This document shows positions 54,354 to 64,000 of a DNA stretch of 64,000 bases, piece after piece. Position 1 is the stretch's first letter; each line of letters begins with the position of its first letter. A program made the position numbers and the translations under genes. A model generated the notes under the pieces. The model was not told the DNA's origin. It saw nothing but the letters and a program-made list of their open reading frames with translations, and did not search any database. The stretch comes from Oryzomicrobium terrae (GTDB lineage: Bacteria; Pseudomonadota; Gammaproteobacteria; Burkholderiales; Rhodocyclaceae), in NCBI RefSeq assembly GCF_008274805.1, contig NZ_CP022579.1, forward strand, positions 1,674,001 through 1,738,000, read 5' to 3'.

Positions 54354-56000
54354 TCAGGGAATCATCCACGTAAACACGTAGGCCTGCAGGGTGGTGATGA
54401 TGCCCACCATGGTGGCGAACAGCAGGCTGTGCTTGACCGTGAAGCGGAACAGGTCCGATTCCTTGCCGACCAGGCCCACGGCGGCGCAGGCCACGGCGAT
54501 GGACTGGGGCGAGATCATCTTGCCGGTGACGCCGCCGGTGGTGTTGGCCGCTACCAAGAGGGTGTCGGAAACGCCCACCTGGTGCGCCGTGGTGGCCTGC
54601 AGGGAGCAGAACAGGGCGTTCGACGAGGTGTCGGAACCGGTCAGGAACACGCCCAGCCAGCCGAGGAACGGCGAGAAGAACGGGAACAGGGCGCCGGTGC
54701 CGGCCAGCAGCAGGGCCAGGGTGGCGGACAGGCCGGAGTAGTTGGCGACGAAGGCGAAGGCCAGCACCATGCCGATGGAGTAGATCGGGCGCTTCAGTTC
54801 GACCACGGTCTCCTTCAGGGTCTTGGCCGCCTCGGCGGGCTTCATGCCGAGCACTAACATGGTGATGATGGCCGCCAGGAAGATGGCGGTGCCGGTGGCG
54901 GCGAGCAGGTCGAGCTTGTACACCGCGGCGTAGGGCGTGGCCTTGGCGACGATCGGTTCCACCTTGGTCACCAGCTTGTCGAGCATGGGCACCGGGAACT
55001 GGAGCACCGTGCCGTACAGGGCACCGTCCTTGGCGAACAGGGCCTTGAAGGGCTTGAGGCTCCAGATGGTGACCATGACGGTCAAGATGACGAAGGGCGA
55101 CCAGGCCTTGGCGATCTGGCCGAAGGTGTAGTGCTTGTCTTCGCCCAGCTCGGCGTGGTGCTGCTTGTCGAAGCGGAAGACGTTCTTCGGCTTCCAGTTC
55201 TTCAGGAACACGGTCAGGCAGATCAGGCTGACCAGGGCCGACGTGATGTCCGGCAGCTCGGGGCCGATGAAGTTGGCGGTGAAGTACTGGGTCACGGCAA
55301 ACGACAGGCCGGCCACCAGGATCGCCGGCCAGGTCTCGCGCACGCCGCGCAGGCCGTCCATCATCATCACCAGCCAGAAAGGCACGATCACCGACAGCAG
55401 CGGCAGCTGGCGGCCGGCGGCCTGGCCGATCTTGAAGGCGTCGATGCCAGTCACCTGGCCGGCCACGGTGATGGGGATGCCCATCGCGCCGAAGGCCACC
55501 GGGGCGGTGTTGGCGATCAGGCACAGGCCGGCGGCGTAGAGCGGGTTGAAGCCCAGGCCGACGAGCAGGGCGGCGGTGATCGCCACCGGGGCGCCGAAGC
55601 CGGCCGCGCCTTCGAGGAAGGCGCCGAAGGCAAAGCCCACCAGCAGCATCTGCAGGCGCTGGTCATCGGTGATCGACACCACCGACGAACGGATGATGTC
55701 GAATTGGCCGGTCTTGACCGTGATCTTGTAGAGGAACACCGCGGCCACGATGATCCAGGCGATCGGCCACAGCCCGTAGAGGAAGCCGTAACCGGCCGAG
55801 GCCAGGGCCATCGGCACCGGCATCTGGTAGAAGAACACGGCCACGGCCAGGGCGATGGCCACGGTGATGGTGCCGGCGATGTGCCCCTTCATGCGCAATA
55901 CGGCGAGGGCGATGAAGAAGAAGAAAATCGGCAGTGCGGCGACCAGCGACGACAACCAGAGGTTGCCCAGCGGGTCGTAAATCTGCATCCAGGGTTGCAT
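54354..56000 (-). CDS. lldP: L-lactate permease
   Basis: Proton-coupled importer of L- and D-lactate and glycolate in the inner membrane. 548 residues, near the E. coli size (551), with about a dozen hydrophobic helices; the segments [17 protein letters not shown] and [12 protein letters not shown] are family signatures. GGAGG ribosome site. It lies 255 bases downstream of the D-lactate dehydrogenase gene, so it may have its own promoter; only a weak GC hairpin (56231-56250) and no LldR-type palindrome were found in that gap. Confidence 0.96.
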   Translation of the reverse strand: MQPWMQIYDPLGNLWLSSLVAALPIFFFFIALAVLRMKGHIAGTITVAIALAVAVFFYQMPVPMALASAGYGFLYGLWPIAWIIVAAVFLYKITVKTGQFDIIRSSVVSITDDQRLQMLLVGFAFGAFLEGAAGFGAPVAITAALLVGLGFNPLYAAGLCLIANTAPVAFGAMGIPITVAGQVTGIDAFKIGQAAGRQLPLLSVIVPFWLVMMMDGLRGVRETWPAILVAGLSFAVTQYFTANFIGPELPDITSALVSLICLTVFLKNWKPKNVFRFDKQHHAELGEDKHYTFGQIAKAWSPFVILTVMVTIWSLKPFKALFAKDGALYGTVLQFPVPMLDKLVTKVEPIVAKATPYAAVYKLDLLAATGTAIFLAAIITMLVLGMKPAEAAKTLKETVVELKRPIYSIGMVLAFAFVANYSGLSATLALLLAGTGALFPFFSPFLGWLGVFLTGSDTSSNALFCSLQATTAHQVGVSDTLLVAANTTGGVTGKMISPQSIAVACAAVGLVGKESDLFRFTVKHSLLFATMVGIITTLQAYVFTWMIP

Positions 56001-56255
56001 GAGGTACGGCCTCCTTCAGGGGATTGCTGTGGGTAACGAAAGTTAGTGCTTGAGGGGTGCTGGGGAGCATTCCCGCCGGTCGCTTTTAATTGGGTACTGC
56101 CTCGATCGCCGCGCGGGTAGTTGATCTCCACGGGGTGCCTTCGGAAAACAAGCACACACGGGCCTCCCGAGACGGTCCCTTTCGAGATCGGCTCCCAGTC
56201 TTGCTTTCAGGGGAGGGGTGTTGTTTTCCGGCGGCACCGCCGCGGGGAATTGGGA

Positions 56256-59036
<2,781 letters not shown>

Positions 59037-59090
59037 GGTCGGTGCTCCCAGGCAGGGATAGTCGGTGGAAAAAGAAGGGGCCGGTGGGGC

Positions 59091-60569
59091 TTAGTGGCGC
59101 TCGCGCACCATGTCCCGCAACCGTTTCGGCGCGGGCTTCAGGGGCGTGCGGGCCACCGTCCAGCCACTCTGGCGCGAGGGCGAAAAGACACGGAAGCGCG
59201 AGGCCAGCCAACTGAAGGCCTTATAGGCGCCAGGCTGGGCGTAGATGCGCGCCCACATGCGCCAGGCGAAGGACACCAGGGGCTTGTAGCCGGCCCCCTG
59301 GCCGACCATGGCCGGGTTGGCGTGAGGTGCGCTCTGGGCCTCGCCGCGCAGGCGCACCAGCAGTTCCGGGATGGGGATCTTCACCGGGCATACTTCGCCG
59401 CAGGCGCCGCACAGGGTGGATAGGGTGGGCAGCAGGTGGGTCTGCTCCAGGCCCATCATGTGGGGCGAGACGATCTTGCCGATGGGGCCCGGATAGGTGG
59501 TGCCGTAGGCGTGGCCGCCGATGCGGGTGTAGACCGGGCAGTGGTTCATGCAGGCACCACAGCGGATGCACTGCAGGGTCTTGCGCAGCTGCTCGTCGGC
59601 GTAGGCCTGGGAGCGGCCGTTGTCGAGGAGCACCAGGTGCACCTCTTGCGGGCCGTCCTTCTCGTCGGCCTTGCGTGGGCCGGAGATCAGGTTGAAGTAG
59701 GTGGATACCGCCTGGCCAGTGGCCGAGCGGGTCAGGATCGAGTACAGGGGCGCCACGTGCTCGAGTTTTTCCACTACCTTCTCGATGCCGGTGATGGCGA
59801 TGTGCACCTTGGGCACGGTGGTGCACATGCGGCCGTTGCCCTCGTTTTCCACCAGGCACAGGGTGCCGGTCTCGGCCACGGCGAAATTGACGCCGGAGAG
59901 GCCGATCTCGGCCTGCTCGAACTTCTCGCGCAGCACCTGGCGGCCGATCTGGATCAGGGCGTCCACGTTGTCGGTGTAGTCGACCCCGGGCACCTTCTCG
60001 GCGAACAGAGTGGCGATCTGCTCCTTGGTTTTGTGGATCGCCGGCATGATGATGTGGGAAGGCTTCTCCCCGGCCAGCTGGACGATGTACTCGCCCATGT
60101 CCGATTCCAAAGCACCGATGCCGGCGGCTTCCATGGCGTGGTTGAACTCGATCTCCTCGCTGACCATGGACTTGCCCTTGACGATCAGCTTGGCCTGATG
60201 GCGCCGGGCGATGTCGAGCATGATGGCGTTGGCCTCGTCCGGGGTCTCGGCCCAGTGCACGTGGACGCCGTTGCGGGTCAGGTTGGCTTCGAGCTGTTCC
60301 AGCAGGTCGGGCAATTTCGACAAGCTGTACTGGCGGATCGCTTCCGACAGGCTGCGCAGGGACACCAGTTCGGATTCGTCCGGAAACTGGGCGGCCCGCT
60401 TGGCCATGAGGAAATCCATGGCGCCGCGGAAGCTGCTGCGCAAGTGGTCGTCGTTCACCGCCGCGTGGACCCGCTCGCGCAGGGCCTCGGCCGACACGAA
60501 GGCGATGGGCTGGCCGGCCGCCGGCTTGCCCTGGGCTGCATGGACCGTGTGAGGCGTGGGGGCGTTCAT
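59091..60569 (-). CDS. lldF: L-lactate oxidation iron-sulfur protein LldF (LutB)
   Basis: Fe-S subunit of the three-part L-lactate dehydrogenase LldEFG. 492 residues: an LUD domain (about 60-290), then CIRCGACMNHCPVY (near 335) and CGACGEVCPVKIPIP (near 385) for two 4Fe-4S clusters, and a C-terminal DUF3390 region. The start MNAPTPHTVH at 60569 overlaps the lldG stop by 4 bases (ATGA); the longer frame running into lldG is not used. Confidence 0.95.
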   Translation of the reverse strand: MNAPTPHTVHAAQGKPAAGQPIAFVSAEALRERVHAAVNDDHLRSSFRGAMDFLMAKRAAQFPDESELVSLRSLSEAIRQYSLSKLPDLLEQLEANLTRNGVHVHWAETPDEANAIMLDIARRHQAKLIVKGKSMVSEEIEFNHAMEAAGIGALESDMGEYIVQLAGEKPSHIIMPAIHKTKEQIATLFAEKVPGVDYTDNVDALIQIGRQVLREKFEQAEIGLSGVNFAVAETGTLCLVENEGNGRMCTTVPKVHIAITGIEKVVEKLEHVAPLYSILTRSATGQAVSTYFNLISGPRKADEKDGPQEVHLVLLDNGRSQAYADEQLRKTLQCIRCGACMNHCPVYTRIGGHAYGTTYPGPIGKIVSPHMMGLEQTHLLPTLSTLCGACGEVCPVKIPIPELLVRLRGEAQSAPHANPAMVGQGAGYKPLVSFAWRMWARIYAQPGAYKAFSWLASRFRVFSPSRQSGWTVARTPLKPAPKRLRDMVRERH

Positions 60570-61252
60570 TGCGTGGCTCCTTCCCGGGTGGTGACCAGCA
60601 CGATCAACTCCTTCGGGCCGTGGGCGCCGTAGGCCAGGGTCTGCTGGATGTCGGCGGTCTTGGACGGGCCTGAAATCAGCAGGGCGTTGGTGGGCAGGCC
60701 GCCGGCCCAGTTCTCGGCGCGCAGGGCATCGAAGAAGGTGGGGTGGATGGTGGCGGCGTCGAGCAGCACGAAGTGGATCGGCGGCACCAGGGACAGGGTG
60801 CGCGGCTCGGCGGGGGAGGGCCACAGGATCAGGGTGCCGGTCTCGGCAATCGCCCCACGGGCCTGGGTGAAGCCTGCATCCACCTTATGAAAGAGGTCGG
60901 CCTTGATGTCTTCCACCTGGCCGGCCCAGGGGCGCAGGGTGGTGCCGCCGGCGGCGAAGGCAGCGGCGTCGAGCCGCTCGCCGGCCGGAGTGGCGGCGCC
61001 GTAGAGCAGGCTGGACACGCCCTTTTCCGCGCACAGGCGGGCGAGCAGTTCAGGCCAGGACTCTTCCAGGGTGACGTGGACGTCGGCGTGGAAGCTCTCG
61101 ATGCCGGTGCGGAAGCGGGCCAGTCGGTCCAGGGTCGATTCCTGGCGCTTCCGGGCCGCGTAGTGGGCGTCGAGCTGGGACGTGGGCACGGGCAGGGGGC
61201 TCTGCGGCGCGTTGGCGCGCAGCTTGGCGAGGATGCGATCGCGGGCGCTCAT
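60566..61252 (-). CDS. lldG: L-lactate oxidation protein LldG (LutC)
   Basis: 228-residue LUD-domain protein (DUF162 family) that completes LldEFG. N-terminal helix SARDRILAKLRANAP, then a fold with AIAETGTLILWPSPAEPR, a typical LutC signature. No Fe-S cysteines. Separated from lldE by one base and from lldF by a 4-base overlap, so the three subunits are translationally coupled. Confidence 0.95.
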   Translation of the reverse strand: MSARDRILAKLRANAPQSPLPVPTSQLDAHYAARKRQESTLDRLARFRTGIESFHADVHVTLEESWPELLARLCAEKGVSSLLYGAATPAGERLDAAAFAAGGTTLRPWAGQVEDIKADLFHKVDAGFTQARGAIAETGTLILWPSPAEPRTLSLVPPIHFVLLDAATIHPTFFDALRAENWAGGLPTNALLISGPSKTADIQQTLAYGAHGPKELIVLVTTREGATQ

Positions 61253-61253
61253 G

Positions 61254-62081
61254 TCAATTGCTCCCGGACGTCTGGCCGCCGGTGCGGCGCAGCAGGAAGG
61301 TGGCCAGGTGTTCGCCCGGCAGGGACGGTTTGACGCGGCCGGCGTCCAGGTCTTCCTTGGCGGCGCGCTTGGTGATGTTGAGCAGGCAGCCGCAGTCGGC
61401 GGTGACCACTTCGCTGGCGCCGGTGGCCTTCAGGGCGGCGACCTTGTCGCTGACCATGGCGGTGGATACGTCCGGGTGCTTGAGCGAGAAGGTGCCGCCG
61501 AAGCCGCAGCATTCCGATTCGTGGCCGTGGTGGGCGAGGGTGACGTTGCCCAGCTTGGCCAGCAGTTCCCGGCCCACCAGATGGGTGCCCATTTCGCGCC
61601 GGGCGGAACAGGAGGTGTGCAGGGTGACAGTGGTGGGCTCGCCCTGGTCGGGGCGGTTGAAGCCGACAACGTGAAGCAGGAATTCGGCGAACTCGTAGGT
61701 CCGTTCGGCGATGGCCTTGGCCTGGGCGTAGCGCGCCGGGTCGTCGGCGAAGATCTTTTCCCAGTGCCAGCGGATCATGCCGCCGCAGGAGCCGGAGGGA
61801 ACCACCACCGGGTAGTCCTCGGGGAACAGGTCGAGCTGGGAGGCCGCCACCTGGCGGGCCTCGTCGGGAAAGCCGCTGGAGAAGGCGGGCTGGCCGCAGC
61901 AGGTCTGGTTGTCCGGGAAGATCACCCGGATGCCTTCCCGCTCCAGGAGGGCGATGGCGTCCATGCCGGCCTCGGGGACGAACAAATCCACCAGGCAGGT
62001 GCCATAGAAATACACCGCCTCGGGGCGGGGGGGGTAGGCGCGCACGGGGTGTTCGCCCGCGCTCACGAGGGGGACGCTCAT
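61254..62081 (-). CDS. lldE: L-lactate oxidation iron-sulfur protein LldE (LutA)
   Basis: 275 residues with two CCG domains: PDNQTCCGQPAF and SECCGFGGTF plus the upstream Cys of each, binding an unusual Fe-S cluster. First gene of the lldE-lldG-lldF-dld-lldP series; strong GGAGGAG ribosome site. An LldR-type palindrome lies about 100 bases upstream (62178-62192). Confidence 0.95.
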   Translation of the reverse strand: MSVPLVSAGEHPVRAYPPRPEAVYFYGTCLVDLFVPEAGMDAIALLEREGIRVIFPDNQTCCGQPAFSSGFPDEARQVAASQLDLFPEDYPVVVPSGSCGGMIRWHWEKIFADDPARYAQAKAIAERTYEFAEFLLHVVGFNRPDQGEPTTVTLHTSCSARREMGTHLVGRELLAKLGNVTLAHHGHESECCGFGGTFSLKHPDVSTAMVSDKVAALKATGASEVVTADCGCLLNITKRAAKEDLDAGRVKPSLPGEHLATFLLRRTGGQTSGSN

Positions 62082-62177
62082 GTCTCCTCCAGTCCTGCCG
62101 GCTGGCGTCGGGGTGTCCGGAACGCTGCGGCTTTTCGGTTGGCTTCGGTTATGAACCTGTAAATCGACTTACGGTAA

Positions 62178-62192
62178 ATTGGTAAGACCAAT
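62178..62192. promoter_or_regulatory. LldR-type operator 1
   Basis: ATTGGT-AAG-ACCAAT, a perfect 6-3-6 palindrome typical of GntR/FadR-family operators (LldR and PdhR sites share TGGT-N3-ACCA). It lies in the 289-base divergent region, about 97 bases upstream of lldE. Confidence 0.8.
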
Positions 62193-62341
62193 ATCTCCGA
62201 TGGCGACAGAAGTTACGCACAGCCAAAGAAAAAGTCAATCCTCTATAAGACTCAAGCGGTTGATTTTGCAGTGCACAACTAGAAAAACCTGTGGTTTGTA
62301 CGTAGGCAATTCTTGTAAAGCCAGTGTTTAAGCCGTATCAT

Positions 62342-62356
62342 GGTGGTCTTACCAAT
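62342..62356. promoter_or_regulatory. LldR-type operator 2, next to the lldR start
   Basis: GGTGGT-CTT-ACCAAT; its reverse complement begins ATTGGTAAGACCA, the same motif as operator 1 in opposite orientation, with one degenerate half. It ends 14 bases before the lldR ATG, so bound LldR should block its own gene. The 150-base spacing of the two sites allows looping, as described for E. coli LldR. The rest of 62082-62370 holds no gene. Confidence 0.75.
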
Positions 62357-62370
62357 TAAATGGAGCTCGG

Positions 62371-63135
62371 ATGCCCGCTGGCAAGATTGCAGTGCAGCGA
62401 CTCTCGGATACCATCGCCCACGATCTGGAGCGACGCATTCTGGAGGGCTCCCTGAAGCCGGGAGACCGGTTGCAGCCCGAGCGTGAGCTGGCTGCCGAGC
62501 TGGGGGTATCGCGCCCGTCGTTGCGCGAGGCGATCCAGAAACTGGTGTCGAAAGGCCTGTTGCACAGTCGCCAAGGTGGTGGCACCTACGTCACCGACCA
62601 ATTGGACGCGGCCTTTACCGACCCTTGGCAGCAGATGCTGCGCCTGCATCCGAATATCCAAGCCGATCTCCTTGAGTTCCGCGGCATGCTCGAATCCGAG
62701 GCCGCGTCCCTAGCCGCACGCCGGGCGACCGACGCCGATCTGCTGCGCATCGGCCAGGCCTACGAGCGGGTCGAGGCCTTGTTCGCCGAAGGGCCTTCCG
62801 CGACGGTGTTCGAAGAGCAGGTCACGGCCGACCTGGCTTTCCATCAAGCCATTGCCGAAGCCGCGCATAACGTGATGTTTGGCCACTTGACGGCCAGCTT
62901 GTTCCGAGTCACCCACGATCACATCGACCGCAACCTGCGCCACCTGCGCCGCATGGAAGAGGATTGGCTGGAGTTGCGTGACCAGCACGCCGCCATATGG
63001 GAGGCGATCCGTACCCGTAATCCGCAGGCGGCTCATGGTGCAGTGCGGCGGCACATTGATTTCGTTCGGGAAAGCATGCTGGAGACGGCACAGCACGAAG
63101 AACGGGAAACCCGTGCGTTACGTCGCCTAAAGTGA
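62371..63135 (+). CDS. lldR: GntR/FadR-family lactate regulator LldR
   Basis: 254 residues: winged-helix DNA-binding domain (about 10-75, with LQPERELAAELGVSRPSLREAI) and a C-terminal FCD ligand domain (about 90-230) with metal/ligand His residues. Divergent from lldE and next to two matching palindromes; in the absence of lactate it likely represses both directions. GGAG ribosome site. PdhR is the closest alternative, but the neighbours are lactate genes, not pyruvate dehydrogenase. Confidence 0.9.
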   Translation: MPAGKIAVQRLSDTIAHDLERRILEGSLKPGDRLQPERELAAELGVSRPSLREAIQKLVSKGLLHSRQGGGTYVTDQLDAAFTDPWQQMLRLHPNIQADLLEFRGMLESEAASLAARRATDADLLRIGQAYERVEALFAEGPSATVFEEQVTADLAFHQAIAEAAHNVMFGHLTASLFRVTHDHIDRNLRHLRRMEEDWLELRDQHAAIWEAIRTRNPQAAHGAVRRHIDFVRESMLETAQHEERETRALRRLK

Positions 63136-63267
63136 GAAAATCGCCGTCTTTCGCTGCGGCACGCAGACGGGGTGTTGCTCAAACCCGCATCAGCTAACGA
63201 TTTTTTTTGTAGTTTCTTTTGCCCCCAACCTTGCATTCATGCATTACTCGAAAGGATTAATCCGGCG

Positions 63268-64000
63268 ATGAGCGCTTATGTGATCAGCTTCGATCAACTT
63301 CGGATGGACGATGTTGAGAAAGTGGGGGGCAAAAACGCCTCGCTCGGCGAAATGATCAGCCAGCTGGCGAACACCGATGTCCGTGTTCCCGGCGGCTTTG
63401 CCACCACTGCCGAGGCCTACCGGGTGTTTCTCGCCCACAACGGCTTGGCCGACCGCATCCACCAGGCTCTCGATACCCTCGACGTCGATGACGTCAAGAA
63501 ACTGGTGGAAACCGGTGCCCAGATCCGTCAATGGATCGTCGACACCCCGTTCCCGGCCGAGCTGGAAAAGCAGATCGCCGAGCACTACCAGGGCCTGATC
63601 AAGGATTCCTCCCCCGAGGCTTCCTTTGCCGTGCGTTCCTCCGCCACCGCCGAGGATCTGCCGGATGCCTCCTTCGCCGGCCAGCAGGAATCCTTCCTGA
63701 ACATCGTCGGCCTGGAGAACATCCTCCACGCCATCAAGGAAGTGTTTGCGTCGCTCTACAACGACCGCGCCATCGCCTACCGGGTGCACAAGGGCTTCAC
63801 CCACGCCGAAGTAGCCCTGTCTGCCGGCGTGCAGCGCATGGTCCGCTCCGACAAGGGCGCTTCCGGCGTGATGTTTACCCTGGATACCGAATCCGGCTTC
63901 CGTGACGCCGTGTTCGTCACTGCCTCCTATGGCCTCGGCGAGACCGTGGTGCAGGGCGCGGTGAACCCGGATGAGTTCTACGTGCACAAGCCCATGCTGG
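63268..64000 (+). CDS. ppsA: Phosphoenolpyruvate synthase, partial (cut by window end)
   Basis: Converts pyruvate, ATP and water to PEP, AMP and phosphate, the first gluconeogenic step from lactate. 244 residues are visible, from [20 protein letters not shown], with [11 protein letters not shown] and the ATP-grasp segments [20 protein letters not shown]; the phospho-His and PEP-binding domains lie beyond the window. The ribosome site AAGGA is 11 bases upstream. The 132-base gap after lldR contains a weak stem (63144-63170) and a T-rich stretch but no clear promoter. Confidence 0.95.
   Translation, partial: MSAYVISFDQLRMDDVEKVGGKNASLGEMISQLANTDVRVPGGFATTAEAYRVFLAHNGLADRIHQALDTLDVDDVKKLVETGAQIRQWIVDTPFPAELEKQIAEHYQGLIKDSSPEASFAVRSSATAEDLPDASFAGQQESFLNIVGLENILHAIKEVFASLYNDRAIAYRVHKGFTHAEVALSAGVQRMVRSDKGASGVMFTLDTESGFRDAVFVTASYGLGETVVQGAVNPDEFYVHKPML

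Noticed and set aside
56001-56255. Possible LldR operator upstream of lldP
   Set aside because: Only a partial AATTGGGTAC-like half-site was found, without the ACCAAT partner.

Overview
The window is GC-rich chromosomal DNA of a betaproteobacterium. The gene orders rpsB-tsf-pyrH-frr-uppS-cdsA-dxr-rseP-bamA-skp-lpxD-fabZ-lpxA-lpxB-rnhB and alaA-hom, and the protein sequences themselves, fit the Rhodocyclales (Azospira/Dechloromonas-like). That placement is inference from gene order and protein style, not from a search. I see no insertion sequence, prophage, integron or CRISPR array; the window is mostly housekeeping DNA with four accessory modules.

Left part (1-9.6 kb): a six-helix chemoreceptor, then a complete lipid A aminoarabinose operon read leftward (arnT, an SMR-type flippase subunit, arnB, arnC, arnA formyltransferase, arnA decarboxylase, arnD). 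The enterobacterial fusion protein ArnA is here two separate genes, and a perfect stem-loop precedes arnD. Next (9.2-26 kb) come an Mth938-type protein, alaA and hom, a DUF1318-like lipoprotein, tRNA-Asn, an unusual AsmA-like protein with a cytosolic N-terminal domain, tyrB, uvrB, a low-molecular-weight tyrosine phosphatase, rne, and a tightly overlapping rluC-HAD phosphatase-Rieske protein-sppA run.

Middle (26-38 kb): an iron-acquisition cassette read leftward: Fiu-type TonB receptor, PiuC dioxygenase, PepSY membrane protein, DUF2271 and DUF4198 periplasmic proteins, and a membrane-anchored flavoprotein reductase, with a Fur-like palindrome upstream. An FMN-dependent hydroxyacid dehydrogenase with its own strong Fur-box match follows, then glnD and map. 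A nested inverted repeat lies just beyond the 3' end of glnD.

Right part: the translation and envelope supercluster (38.2-53.3 kb), a SpoU/TrmH methyltransferase, and then a lactate-to-PEP block (53.4-64 kb). There ppsR and ppsA flank lactate permease, a FAD/Fe-S D-lactate dehydrogenase, lldE-lldG-lldF and the divergent GntR regulator lldR, with two matching operator palindromes. The block links lactate uptake and oxidation to pyruvate with PEP synthase and its regulator. The two most interesting ideas are an inner-membrane reductive iron-release cassette with two uncharacterised periplasmic proteins, and a possible iron-sparing, Fur-controlled flavin hydroxyacid dehydrogenase in a genome whose main lactate enzymes are Fe-S proteins.
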